A model generated the notes under the pieces. It was not told the DNA's origin. It searched no databases and saw only the letters and a program-made list of their open reading frames with translations. Below are positions 25,385 through 34,200 of a stretch of DNA of 64,000 bases, piece by piece. This DNA is from Fluviibacter phosphoraccumulans (lineage in GTDB: Bacteria; Pseudomonadota; Gammaproteobacteria; Burkholderiales; Rhodocyclaceae), in NCBI RefSeq assembly GCF_016110345.1, contig NZ_AP019011.1, forward strand, positions 1,550,001 through 1,614,000, read 5' to 3'. How positions within the stretch are numbered: the first letter of the stretch is position 1; every line of letters starts with the position of its first letter. The position numbers and the translations under genes are program-made.

Positions 25385-26403
25385 CGAGACTCACGGTGCG
25401 CGGCACGACTCAACCGGTCGCGCACCGCCAACCATCCTTGGGTATCCGGCAGATTTTGCACATAGATATGGCGGTAGCCTTTGGCATCCAGCTCGCGTAA
25501 GACGCGATAAAAATCGTGGGCATATCTGGCTGGCTGATCTGCCAATATAACCACATGCCCGTGCTGTCTTAATCCTACTGATAACTCAGCGCAGTCACGC
25601 ACAATGGCCGCACAATCACCGGCGGCTAACGGGTGTTTCATCTCAGAGAGTTCTAGCACCGTCAAGGGGGTTAGCGGTGCATAGTGCGACGCCAGGCTTC
25701 CAGACACTCTGGGCGTCGCATCCCCGGTGCTTTCAACAACAGCCGATGTCGCTATCAGCTTTTGCCCCAACACCAGTTCAATTTGTGCCGCTGTGATTGC
25801 CCCCGGTCTCAGAATGACTGGATCACCACGCGAGAGGTCCACAATGGTGGACTCAATCCCTACCTGACAATCGCCACCATCCAGAACAAGGGCAACGGCA
25901 TCGCCCAGTTCTGTGACCACATGCGCGGCTGCTGTGGGACTGATCCGTCCGAATTGATTAGCCGAGGGGGCTGCCAGGCCACCCCCCCCCGGATTAGCTT
26001 CGGCAAAGGCTCGAAGCAACGCCAACGCGATCGGGTGCCCGGGAATACGGACACCGACGGTATCTTGCCCACCCGTAACGATATCCGGCACGCCCGGTGC
26101 TTTTTTCAGAATGAGTGTCAAAGGGCCGGGCCAAAATGCTTCAGCCAACGTCCAGGCAGCTTCAGGAATTTCTCTGGCGTAATTGTTCAGCAAATCATCT
26201 GCGCCCAGATGCACGATCAGCGGATGATCCGCCGGGCGTCCTTTGGCTGCAAATATTTTTGCGACGGCCACCGGATTGTTGGCATCAGCGGCTAAGCCAT
26301 AAACGGTTTCCGTAGGCAAACCAACCAGCTGGCCTGCATTAAGTAACGCAACAGCTCGCTCGATGTTCGCCGATGTCTGATCCGGCGTGACAATCTCAGG
26401 CAT
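25381..26403 (-). CDS. L-threonylcarbamoyladenylate synthase (Sua5 type)
   Basis: Makes threonylcarbamoyl-AMP from Thr, bicarbonate and ATP for the t6A modification of tRNA. The two-domain Sua5 form has 340 residues: a YrdC domain (about 1-205) with LPTETVYGLAADA, FAAKGRPADHPLIVHL, VGVRIPGHPIAL and APSANQFGRISPT, then a C-terminal Sua5 domain with VSGSLASHYAPLTPL. It overlaps purK by eight bases and is the last gene of the purE-purK operon, a common betaproteobacterial order. Confidence 0.94.
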   Translation of the reverse strand: MPEIVTPDQTSANIERAVALLNAGQLVGLPTETVYGLAADANNPVAVAKIFAAKGRPADHPLIVHLGADDLLNNYAREIPEAAWTLAEAFWPGPLTLILKKAPGVPDIVTGGQDTVGVRIPGHPIALALLRAFAEANPGGGGLAAPSANQFGRISPTAAAHVVTELGDAVALVLDGGDCQVGIESTIVDLSRGDPVILRPGAITAAQIELVLGQKLIATSAVVESTGDATPRVSGSLASHYAPLTPLTVLELSEMKHPLAAGDCAAIVRDCAELSVGLRQHGHVVILADQPARYAHDFYRVLRELDAKGYRHIYVQNLPDTQGWLAVRDRLSRAAHRESR

Positions 26404-27571
26404 CCGGCAAACCCAGAATAACCCGTGCTTTTAATGCATGCGCATACACCTGCTTTGAATCCTGCCCGATAACCGTGAAGTGCCCCATCTTGCGGCCGAC
26501 ACGCGGCGACTGTTTGCCATAGAGGTGCAGGGAAAGTCCCGGAATCGCTAACAGCTTATTCCAATCCGGCTCCCGCTCCTGGCCAGCTTCAAACCACAAA
26601 TCACCCAATAGGTTGACCATAACGGCGGCAGAATGCGCATGCGCATCCCCCAGCGGCAAACCGCAGAGTGCACGCACCTGTTGCTGGAACTGATTCGTCC
26701 CACAGGCATCCAGTGTGTAGTGCCCACTGTTATGCGGACGTGGCGCCATTTCATTAACCACCAACTGGCCACGACTGACAAAAAATTCAACACCAAGCGT
26801 ACCAACGTACTTCAGGCAGCCCGCCAGTTTTTCGGCCACTTCGCAGGCTGTGTCTGCTAGGGATGCAGCGTTTTGGTCCACTTGCCATGCCGGTACAATA
26901 CTCACATCCAGAATGCCGTTGCGATGGCGGTTCTCTGCCGATGGGAAGGCGCGAACCGCACCATCCTGACCGCGCGCCAGCACCACAGAAATTTCATAAT
27001 CCAGCGGCAACTTGGCTTCGAGAATGCATCGAACCGAGCCCAAAGCAACCCAGGCGCTTTCGGCGGCAGCACGATCCTCGACCACAGCCTGCCCTTTACC
27101 GTCATAGCCCAGACGCGCGGCTTTTAGAATGCCGGGAAAGAGATCGCTCGGTGCATGACGTAAATCTTCCAGCGAAGCAATTTCAACAAAGGGCCCATGG
27201 GGCAAACCATGCGTCTTGAGAAATGTTTTCTCGGCAATACGGTCCTGGCAAACCGACACGGCAGCCGCTGATGGGTGCACCGGGATGCTTGCAGCAAGGA
27301 TCGCCAATGTCTCCGCAGGGACATTTTCAAACTCCGTGGTGACTGCCGCGCAACCCTTGGCCAATTCAGCCAGCGCAGCCTCATCACCGTAATCGGCACA
27401 CAGATGGCGATCCGCAATACGGCCTGCCGGGCTGTCGGTGTCGGGATCAAGTACCCATACCTGGTACCCCAGTTCGTGGGCTGCCATAACAAAGTAGCGG
27501 CCGAGCTGGCCGCCGCCGAGCATACCCAGAGTTGCGGGCGCTGGAATCATTGCTGTCGGCATGCCGCTCAC
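26396..27571 (-). CDS. purK: N5-carboxyaminoimidazole ribonucleotide synthase
   Basis: ATP-grasp enzyme of 391 residues that carboxylates AIR with bicarbonate. It opens with LGMLGGGQLGRYFVMAAHELGY and continues with TTEFENVPAETL, LKAARLGYDGKGQ and VNEMAPRPHNSGHYTLDAC. The start is GTG at 27571, overlapping the purE stop (GTGA); in-frame ATG codons follow within eleven residues. It works directly upstream of PurE in the pathway. Confidence 0.96.
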   Translation of the reverse strand: MSGMPTAMIPAPATLGMLGGGQLGRYFVMAAHELGYQVWVLDPDTDSPAGRIADRHLCADYGDEAALAELAKGCAAVTTEFENVPAETLAILAASIPVHPSAAAVSVCQDRIAEKTFLKTHGLPHGPFVEIASLEDLRHAPSDLFPGILKAARLGYDGKGQAVVEDRAAAESAWVALGSVRCILEAKLPLDYEISVVLARGQDGAVRAFPSAENRHRNGILDVSIVPAWQVDQNAASLADTACEVAEKLAGCLKYVGTLGVEFFVSRGQLVVNEMAPRPHNSGHYTLDACGTNQFQQQVRALCGLPLGDAHAHSAAVMVNLLGDLWFEAGQEREPDWNKLLAIPGLSLHLYGKQSPRVGRKMGHFTVIGQDSKQVYAHALKARVILGLPDA

Positions 27572-28083
27572 AGTTCTGGCAATTGCATGGTTAAAACTTT
27601 GGCAGACTGCGCCCGACGGAAAGCCTGCAAGCGCTCATTTAAGTTCTTATCCTGATTGGCCAGCATGGCGACAGCAAACAATGCCGCATTGGCCGCACCG
27701 GCTTCGCCAATGGCAAAGGTCGCCACAGGAATACCCTTGGGCATTTGCACGATGGAATGCAGCGAATCGACGCCAGATAACGCCTTGGATTGAACCGGTA
27801 CGCCCAGCACCGGCACAATGGTCTTGGCTGCCAGCATGCCCGGCAGATGTGCGGCACCACCGGCACCAGCGATGATGGCCTGTAGACCACGATCACCCGC
27901 GGTTTCAGCATATTCAAACAACAGATCCGGTGTGCGGTGCGCAGAAACGACGCGCGCTTCAAATGCCACACCGAACTCTTTGAGCATCACGGCAGCTGCC
28001 TGCATCGTCGGCCAGTCGGAGTCCGACCCCATGACGATGCCAATTAAGGGCGCAACGGCGGATGATTTGTGGTCCGCGCTCAT
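27568..28083 (-). CDS. purE: N5-carboxyaminoimidazole ribonucleotide mutase
   Basis: Class I PurE of 171 residues that rearranges N5-CAIR to CAIR. IGIVMGSDSDWPTMQAA binds the phosphate, SAHRTPD carries the catalytic histidine, and AGGAAHLPGMLAAKT follows. Presence of PurK confirms the class I mechanism. It overlaps both folD upstream and purK downstream by four bases. Confidence 0.97.
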   Translation of the reverse strand: MSADHKSSAVAPLIGIVMGSDSDWPTMQAAAVMLKEFGVAFEARVVSAHRTPDLLFEYAETAGDRGLQAIIAGAGGAAHLPGMLAAKTIVPVLGVPVQSKALSGVDSLHSIVQMPKGIPVATFAIGEAGAANAALFAVAMLANQDKNLNERLQAFRRAQSAKVLTMQLPEL

Positions 28084-28952
28084 TTTACAGTTCCTTCGGC
28101 AAAGCGCTCGGCGGAGGTCAGCGTATTGGCCAGCAACATGGCGATGGTCATTGGACCGACGCCACCCGGTACCGGCGTAATCGCACCAGCGATTGGCTTG
28201 ACGGCTTCGAAGTCAACGTCGCCACACAAACCGCCACCCGCTTCAGCGGGCAGACGATTAATCCCTACGTCAATGACCAGCGCACCCGGCTTAACCATGT
28301 CGGCCGTTACAAATTTGGGTTTGCCAATTGCCGCCACCAGAATATCGGCGCGACGCGTATGCGCATTCAGATCTTTAGTGCGAGAATGACAGACCGTTAC
28401 TGTGCAGCCTGCATGCAATAAGAGCATCGCCATTGGTTTGCCGACAATATTAGAGCGGCCGATGACGACGGCTTCTTTACCATTCAGATCAACGCCCGTT
28501 TCAGCCAATAGCTTCATCACGCCATAAGGCGTGCACGGGATAAATCGTGGATCGCCTTGCATGAGCGCACCCACGTTGGCGGCATGAAACCCATCGACAT
28601 CTTTTTCCGGACGAATAGCGGCAAGCACTTCCGCTTCATCAAACTGTGGTGGCAATGGCAACTGAACCAGTATGCCGTGCACCGCCGGATCATGATTCAG
28701 CTCGGCAATCTTCTGCAGCACGATCGCCGGCGCAACATCTGCCGGAAACGGAAAATCAAAAGAAATCATGCCTGCTTCGTGGCAGGCTTTGATCTTATTG
28801 CGCACATAAACTTGCGATGCCGGGTTTTCACCCACCAAAATTACCGCCAGTCCCGGGCGGTGACCTTGCAGCGCCAGTTCATCGGCACGCACTTTGAATT
28901 CGGCACGCAGACGTTTCGATAACGCGGCGCCATCAAGAATTTGAGCTGTCAT
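28080..28952 (-). CDS. folD: Methylenetetrahydrofolate dehydrogenase / cyclohydrolase
   Basis: Bifunctional enzyme of 290 residues that supplies 10-formyl-THF to purine synthesis. PGLAVILVGENPASQVYVRNK holds the Tyr and Lys of the active site; LVQLPLPPQ and the NADP-binding VVIGRSNIVGKPMAMLLL with TPVPGGVGPMTIAML are signatures. Genomic linkage with purE-purK and the folate-dependent purH fits its role. It starts six bases after an unrecognised gene that appears to head the operon. Confidence 0.97.
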   Translation of the reverse strand: MTAQILDGAALSKRLRAEFKVRADELALQGHRPGLAVILVGENPASQVYVRNKIKACHEAGMISFDFPFPADVAPAIVLQKIAELNHDPAVHGILVQLPLPPQFDEAEVLAAIRPEKDVDGFHAANVGALMQGDPRFIPCTPYGVMKLLAETGVDLNGKEAVVIGRSNIVGKPMAMLLLHAGCTVTVCHSRTKDLNAHTRRADILVAAIGKPKFVTADMVKPGALVIDVGINRLPAEAGGGLCGDVDFEAVKPIAGAITPVPGGVGPMTIAMLLANTLTSAERFAEGTVK

Positions 28953-28958
28953 AGCGCG

Positions 28959-29564
28959 CTATTTTACTGCAAACCGCCAGCGTGCCGCTGAAATACCCTG
29001 TGCGGCAATCTCAGCGACCAAGGCACCAATGTCAGGGCCGGATAGCGCAAGGTCCGGGCAGCGCGCAGCAAAGTCTCGAATACGCCTTAAGGGCAGCGGG
29101 CTGCTCCACGCCAGCAGCAACCCGTTACCGGTTTCTAAATCGCTATCTGGCTGCCACCCGATGCGAACCCACCCCTTTTTTTCGCCGGACCGTCGCCACT
29201 CTTGATTCAGTATTGAATGGTCGAGCGACTGGGTCAGTGCAACTTGCCGTGCAGCCAGCCATGCCGGATCAAGGACGGCCTCAGTCTCTATCAGCTGAGC
29301 GCTGGCGGGCACCTGATTCATATGACCGAAGATCACCACCGGCACTAGAAACTCCGCTGAGACAGCGGTTGCTACAGCTAACCAGGTATTTTGTACATCC
29401 GGTGGCGCCCCATTCATTTCCAACGCAGGAATGCCCCACAGGCGCAAGCCTCGACGAAAAGACACGGCGTCCCCGTGCAACTCGGCCTGATAAAAATGAC
29501 ATTGCGGCTGCTCACAACGCAAGCGCCCCAAAGATTCAGCAACCGCGCTTTCTTGTGTACTCAT
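28959..29564 (-). CDS. Hypothetical protein heading the folD-purE-purK-sua5 operon
   Basis: A soluble protein of 201 residues with no signal peptide or membrane helix. I do not recognise the family. It is rich in Ala, Leu and Trp (nine Trp, unusual for its size), with a cysteine pair CEQPQC near the N-terminus and a basic RRSGEKKGWVRIGW segment near residues 124-137. It ends six bases before folD on the same strand, so co-transcription is likely, and it is divergent from aceE. Codon use looks like that of its neighbours, arguing for a real gene. Confidence 0.65.
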   Translation of the reverse strand: MSTQESAVAESLGRLRCEQPQCHFYQAELHGDAVSFRRGLRLWGIPALEMNGAPPDVQNTWLAVATAVSAEFLVPVVIFGHMNQVPASAQLIETEAVLDPAWLAARQVALTQSLDHSILNQEWRRSGEKKGWVRIGWQPDSDLETGNGLLLAWSSPLPLRRIRDFAARCPDLALSGPDIGALVAEIAAQGISAARWRFAVK

Positions 29565-29608
29565 GTGACGATCATGCCACGGTCTGCTTTAAAGATCTCA
29601 GGAAATGC

Positions 29609-29637
29609 TTGACGCGCCCCGCATCACATTCTAATAT
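29609..29637 (+). promoter_or_regulatory. Promoter of the pyruvate dehydrogenase operon
   Basis: TTGACG (29609-29614), a 17-base spacer, then TAATAT (29632-29637): a good sigma-70 match. Transcription would start near 29644, giving a leader of about 170 nt before the aceE ATG. The leader begins with AACAAGAAGTTGTT, a small palindrome (29646-29659), which could be an operator or a hairpin. Confidence 0.65.
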
Positions 29638-29814
29638 TTTCACATAACAAGAAGTTGTTTCATACTATGGAATAAACCAGACGGATACCTGTTGTGCAGC
29701 GCGGAACTTCGCAGCAGCACATACGGCTATAGTCGGTCTGGGTTGTCCAAAAATAATCTTTATCGCTGGTCATCACGGGTTCCCGAGCGGGATCCCTCTC
29801 TAGGAGGAGGCAGC

Positions 29815-32508
29815 ATGTCGGCAGCAAATGAAAAGAACCCTTTACCCAATCAGGCAATTGATTTGGACCCCCAGGAAACTCGAGAGTGGCAGGATGCGCT
29901 TTCCGGCGTTATCAGCAATGAAGGTGACGAACGCGCGCACTATCTGATCGAAACGCTCATTGAGCAGGCTCGTGAAAAAGGCATTGATTTGCCCTACTCG
30001 GCCAATACCGAATACATCAACACCATTCCGACTGCGCAGCAACCCAAGTACCCCGGCAATGCCGATATGGAGATCAAGATTCACTCCTATATCCGCTGGA
30101 ATGCCATGGCGATGGTGGTTCGTGCCAATAAACATACCAACGTGGGCGGCCACATTGCTTCGTTTGCCTCCGCCGCTACGCTCTATGATGTGGGCTTTTC
30201 ACATTTCTGGCATGCGCCCTCCGCCGATCACGATGGCGATCTGATTTTCTTCCAAGGCCACTCGGTCCCCGGTGTTTACGCCCGTGCCTTTATGCTGGGT
30301 CGCTTTACCGAAGAACAACTGGATCACTTCCGTCAGGAAACAACCGGCAAGGGGATCTCCTCCTATCCGCACCCTTGGCTGATGCCGGACTTCTGGCAGT
30401 TCCCCACCGTCTCGATGGGTCTGGGCCCGATCCAGGCCATCTACCAGGCGCGCTTCATGAAGTATCTGGCCAGCCGTGGCCTGATTGATGCCGCGAAAGC
30501 AGAAAAACGCAAAGTCTGGGCCTTCCTGGGTGACGGCGAAACCGATGAAGTGGAATCACTGGGCGCCATCGGTATGGCAGGCCGTGAAAAGCTCGACAAC
30601 CTCATTTTTGTTATCAACTGTAACTTGCAACGCCTGGATGGTCCGGTACGCGGCAACGGCAAAATTATCCAGGATCTGGAATCAGAATTCCGCGGCGCAG
30701 GCTGGAACGTGATTAAACTCATCTGGGGCACACATTGGGACAGCCTGTTCCAGCGCGACACCCAGGGCATCCTCAAACAGCGCATGATGGATTTGTGTGA
30801 CGGCGAATACCAGACCTTTAAGTCCAAAGATGGTGCTTACGTCCGCGAACACTTCTTCAACACCCCGGAACTAAAAGCATTGGTTGCTGACTGGACGGAC
30901 GATGAAGTCTGGCAACTGAATCGTGGTGGTCATGACATCTTTAAGATCTTTGCTGCCTATGATCGCGCGACCAAGCACAAAGGACAACCTACCCTGATTC
31001 TTGCCAAGACCATCAAGGGCTTTGGTATGGGCAAAGCGGGCGAAGCAATGAATACTTCGCACCAGCAAAAGAAGATGGATACGGAGCAGATCGCTCGCTT
31101 CCGTGATCGTTTCTCTTTGCCAGTGAAAGACGAAGAAATCGAAGCGCTGCCGTATCTGAAGTTTGCTGAAGACTCGGCCGAATACCAATACATGCGGGAG
31201 CGCCGTATGGCGCTGGGGGGGTTCCTGCCGCAACGTCGCCGTAAAGCGGCGCCTTTGCCGATCCCCCCACTCGAAAACTTTGATGCGTTACTCAAAGCCT
31301 CTGGCGAAGGGCGTGAACTTTCAACCACCATGGCCATCGTCCGCATCATGAACATGATGCTCAAGGACAAAGTGGTCGGCCGCAATGTGGTGCCGATCGT
31401 GCCGGATGAATCACGTACGTTCGGCATGGAAGGCATGTTCCGTGCCGTTGGCATCTGGAACCAACAGGGCCAGAACTACGTTCCTGAAGATCATGATCAA
31501 CTCATGTTCTACAAGGAAACCAAAGACGGTCAGGTACTGCAAGAAGGCATCAATGAAGCAGGCGCGATGAGCGACTGGATTGCTGCCGCCACCTCCTATT
31601 CAGTCCACGGCGTTCAGACCATTCCGTTTTACATCTGTTACTCCATGTTTGGTCTGCAACGCACGCTCGATCTGTGCTGGGCAGCCGGCGATCAACGTGC
31701 CCGTGGTTTCCTGATCGGTGGCACGGCTGGCCGCACCACCCTCAACGGCGAAGGTCTGCAGCACGAAGATGGTCACAGCCTGCTGCTCGCGAACCTGATT
31801 CCGAACTGTGTCTCTTACGACCCGACCTTCCAGTATGAAGTCGCGGTTGTTGTGCAGGACGGCATGCGCCGTATGCATCAGGATCAGGAAGATGTCTTCT
31901 ATTACCTGACCGTGATGAACGAGAACTACGAACATCCGGAGATGCCGGCCGGTGCAGCACCGGACATTATCAAGGGCATGTACGCCTTCAAGAAAGGCGC
32001 CGCCGGTAACGGTCCACGGGTCCAACTATTGGGCTCCGGCACCATCTTCCGTGAAGTTATCGCTGCGGCTGAACTGCTGCGTAAAGACTGGGGCGTGGAG
32101 TCTGACATCTGGGGCTGCCCAAGCTTTAACGAGCTGGCCCGTGACGGTGAAGATGTCGCACGCTGGAATATGCTGCACCCAACCGATCCACAACGCATTT
32201 CGCATGTGGAATCCAAGCTGGGCAACACGGTAGGGCCAGTGGTTGCCGCTACCGATTACATCAAGCTGTACGCTGAACAGATCCGCCCGTTCATCAAGAA
32301 GACTTTCATTGCCCTGGGCACCAATGGCTTCGGCCGTTCAGATACGCGCGAACATCTGCGCAACTTCTTTGAGGTTGATCGTCACTGGGTCACCGTTGCT
32401 GCGCTGAAGGCATTGGCTGATGAAGGCACGATTGGTCGCGACAAAGTGGCTGCGGCGATCACCAAGTATCAACTGGACCCGAACAAACCTAACCCAATGA
32501 CGGTTTAA
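29815..32508 (+). CDS. aceE: Pyruvate dehydrogenase E1 component (homodimeric)
   Basis: Thiamin diphosphate enzyme of 897 residues that decarboxylates pyruvate and acetylates the E2 lipoyl group. GDGETDEVESLGAI through NCNLQRLDGPVRGNGK is the thiamin-binding motif (GDG...N), and the segments HIASFASAATLYDVGFSHFW and GGTAGRTTLNGEGLQHEDGHS are characteristic of AceE. The ATG at 29815 is set by a strong TAGGAGGAGG eight bases upstream; an in-frame start at 29692 lies in the leader. It is the first gene of aceE-aceF-lpdA. Confidence 0.98.
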   Translation: MSAANEKNPLPNQAIDLDPQETREWQDALSGVISNEGDERAHYLIETLIEQAREKGIDLPYSANTEYINTIPTAQQPKYPGNADMEIKIHSYIRWNAMAMVVRANKHTNVGGHIASFASAATLYDVGFSHFWHAPSADHDGDLIFFQGHSVPGVYARAFMLGRFTEEQLDHFRQETTGKGISSYPHPWLMPDFWQFPTVSMGLGPIQAIYQARFMKYLASRGLIDAAKAEKRKVWAFLGDGETDEVESLGAIGMAGREKLDNLIFVINCNLQRLDGPVRGNGKIIQDLESEFRGAGWNVIKLIWGTHWDSLFQRDTQGILKQRMMDLCDGEYQTFKSKDGAYVREHFFNTPELKALVADWTDDEVWQLNRGGHDIFKIFAAYDRATKHKGQPTLILAKTIKGFGMGKAGEAMNTSHQQKKMDTEQIARFRDRFSLPVKDEEIEALPYLKFAEDSAEYQYMRERRMALGGFLPQRRRKAAPLPIPPLENFDALLKASGEGRELSTTMAIVRIMNMMLKDKVVGRNVVPIVPDESRTFGMEGMFRAVGIWNQQGQNYVPEDHDQLMFYKETKDGQVLQEGINEAGAMSDWIAAATSYSVHGVQTIPFYICYSMFGLQRTLDLCWAAGDQRARGFLIGGTAGRTTLNGEGLQHEDGHSLLLANLIPNCVSYDPTFQYEVAVVVQDGMRRMHQDQEDVFYYLTVMNENYEHPEMPAGAAPDIIKGMYAFKKGAAGNGPRVQLLGSGTIFREVIAAAELLRKDWGVESDIWGCPSFNELARDGEDVARWNMLHPTDPQRISHVESKLGNTVGPVVAATDYIKLYAEQIRPFIKKTFIALGTNGFGRSDTREHLRNFFEVDRHWVTVAALKALADEGTIGRDKVAAAITKYQLDPNKPNPMTV

Positions 32509-32521
32509 GCGAGACAACAAC

Positions 32522-34189
32522 ATGAGCCAACTGATTGATATCAAGGTCCCGGACATCGGCGATTTCACCGATGTGCCCGTCATTGAAGTATTTGTTAAAC
32601 CCGGCGACGTCATCAAAGTTGACGATGCCCTCGTCACACTAGAGTCCGACAAGGCAACGATGGACGTACCAGCTTCAGCTGCTGGTGTCGTCAAAGAAGT
32701 CCTCGTCAAGCTGGGTGACCGCATTGGTGAAGGCGCAGTCGTTGTGCGCGTCGAAGCCAGCGATACGGCTTCTGTGGCGGTTGCTGCCGCTCCTGCCCCT
32801 GCTCCAGCGTCTGAACCGGCACCGGCAGCACCTCAAGCTGCCGCACCAAGCAGTAGTGGCGGTGTTGTAGACATCAAAGTACCGGATATCGGCGACTTTG
32901 CCGAAGTGCCCGTTATCGAGATCTTTGTTAAACCAGGCGACAGCGTTAAGGTCGACGACGCCCTGCTGACGCTGGAATCGGATAAGGCCACGATGGATGT
33001 GCCCTCATCTGCTGCCGGGGTTGTCAAAGAAGTGCTGGTCAAACTGGGCGACAAGGTCGGCGAAGGCCACGTCATCGTGCGACTGGAGAGCGGTACCGCT
33101 GCATCAACAAACACAGCCACCCCTGAAGCACCTCGGAGCGTCACGAGCGATGACAACGCGCGAAGCGCAAGCGCCGCTGTACAAACAAGTACTGCAAGCG
33201 AGCGCGACAAAGCAGTTTCGAGCGCAGTCGCTTCCTCGCTACCGAGTTTGCCGCTGGGCGGTGCTGTCCATGCCAGTCCGGGCATTCGTGCCTACGCACG
33301 CGAACTTGGGGTTGATCTGACTCAGGTCAAGGCAACTGGCCCCAAGGCCCGCATCCTGCGCGAAGACATTACAGGCTTCGTGAAGCGTGCTATGAGCACC
33401 GGCATCGTTCCCGGCAAAACGCCAGTCAGTGCTGGGGGTTGCAATGGCGGCGGCCTGGATCTACTGCCTTGGCCAAAGGTCGATTTCGCTAAATTCGGAC
33501 CGGTTGAAGTACAGGCGCTCTCGCGCATCAAGAAAATTTCCGGACAAAACCTCTCCCGTAACTGGGCAATGATTCCGGCGGTGACGTATCACGAAGATGC
33601 CGACATTACTGATCTGGAAGCTTTCCGCGTTCAACTGAACAAGGAAAACGAAAAGAGCGGTGAAACTAAACTCACCATGCTCGCCTTCCTGGTTAAAGCC
33701 TGCGTTAAAGCACTGCAAAAATATCCGGAATTCAACAGCTCGCTGGATGGCGACAATCTGGTACTCAAGCAGTACTTCAATATTGCCTTCGCAGCGGATA
33801 CGCCGAACGGTCTCGTTGTCCCGGTGATCAAGAATGCCGATAAGAAATCAGTCTTTGACATTGCCAAAGAATCTGGCGACCTGGCCAAACAGGCCCGTGA
33901 TGGCAAATTGAAGCCGGCTGATATGCAGGGCGCCTGCTTCACCATCTCGTCGCTGGGTGGCATTGGTGGCACTTACTTTGCGCCGATCGTCAACGCGCCT
34001 GAAGTCGCTATTCTTGGCGTCAATAAGAGCGCCATGAAACCGGTATGGGATGGCAAACAATTTGTACCGCGTCTCACCCTGCCGCTGTCGCTGACGGCTG
34101 ATCACCGCGTGATCGACGGGGCTCTGGCTACCCGCTTCAATGTCTATCTGGCCCAGTTGCTGGCAGACTTCCGCCGCGTTGCGCTGTAA
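32522..34189 (+). CDS. aceF: Pyruvate dehydrogenase E2, dihydrolipoyl acetyltransferase
   Basis: A 555-residue protein with two N-terminal lipoyl domains (about 1-80 and 117-195), each with the lipoyl-lysine motif LESDKATMDVP. Ala/Pro-rich linkers follow each, then a peripheral subunit-binding domain (about 243-282: ASPGIRAYARELGVDL) and the catalytic acetyltransferase core, which ends LTADHRVIDGALATRF with the active-site His. The two lipoyl domains are nearly the same in protein and DNA and also resemble the E3 lipoyl domain. Confidence 0.98.
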   Translation: MSQLIDIKVPDIGDFTDVPVIEVFVKPGDVIKVDDALVTLESDKATMDVPASAAGVVKEVLVKLGDRIGEGAVVVRVEASDTASVAVAAAPAPAPASEPAPAAPQAAAPSSSGGVVDIKVPDIGDFAEVPVIEIFVKPGDSVKVDDALLTLESDKATMDVPSSAAGVVKEVLVKLGDKVGEGHVIVRLESGTAASTNTATPEAPRSVTSDDNARSASAAVQTSTASERDKAVSSAVASSLPSLPLGGAVHASPGIRAYARELGVDLTQVKATGPKARILREDITGFVKRAMSTGIVPGKTPVSAGGCNGGGLDLLPWPKVDFAKFGPVEVQALSRIKKISGQNLSRNWAMIPAVTYHEDADITDLEAFRVQLNKENEKSGETKLTMLAFLVKACVKALQKYPEFNSSLDGDNLVLKQYFNIAFAADTPNGLVVPVIKNADKKSVFDIAKESGDLAKQARDGKLKPADMQGACFTISSLGGIGGTYFAPIVNAPEVAILGVNKSAMKPVWDGKQFVPRLTLPLSLTADHRVIDGALATRFNVYLAQLLADFRRVAL

Positions 34190-34200
34190 GGAGATTGAAT

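Noticed and set aside
28080..28952. Purine or folate riboswitch upstream of folD/purE
   Set aside because: The upstream gene ends six bases before folD and the purine genes overlap, leaving no room for a leader aptamer.
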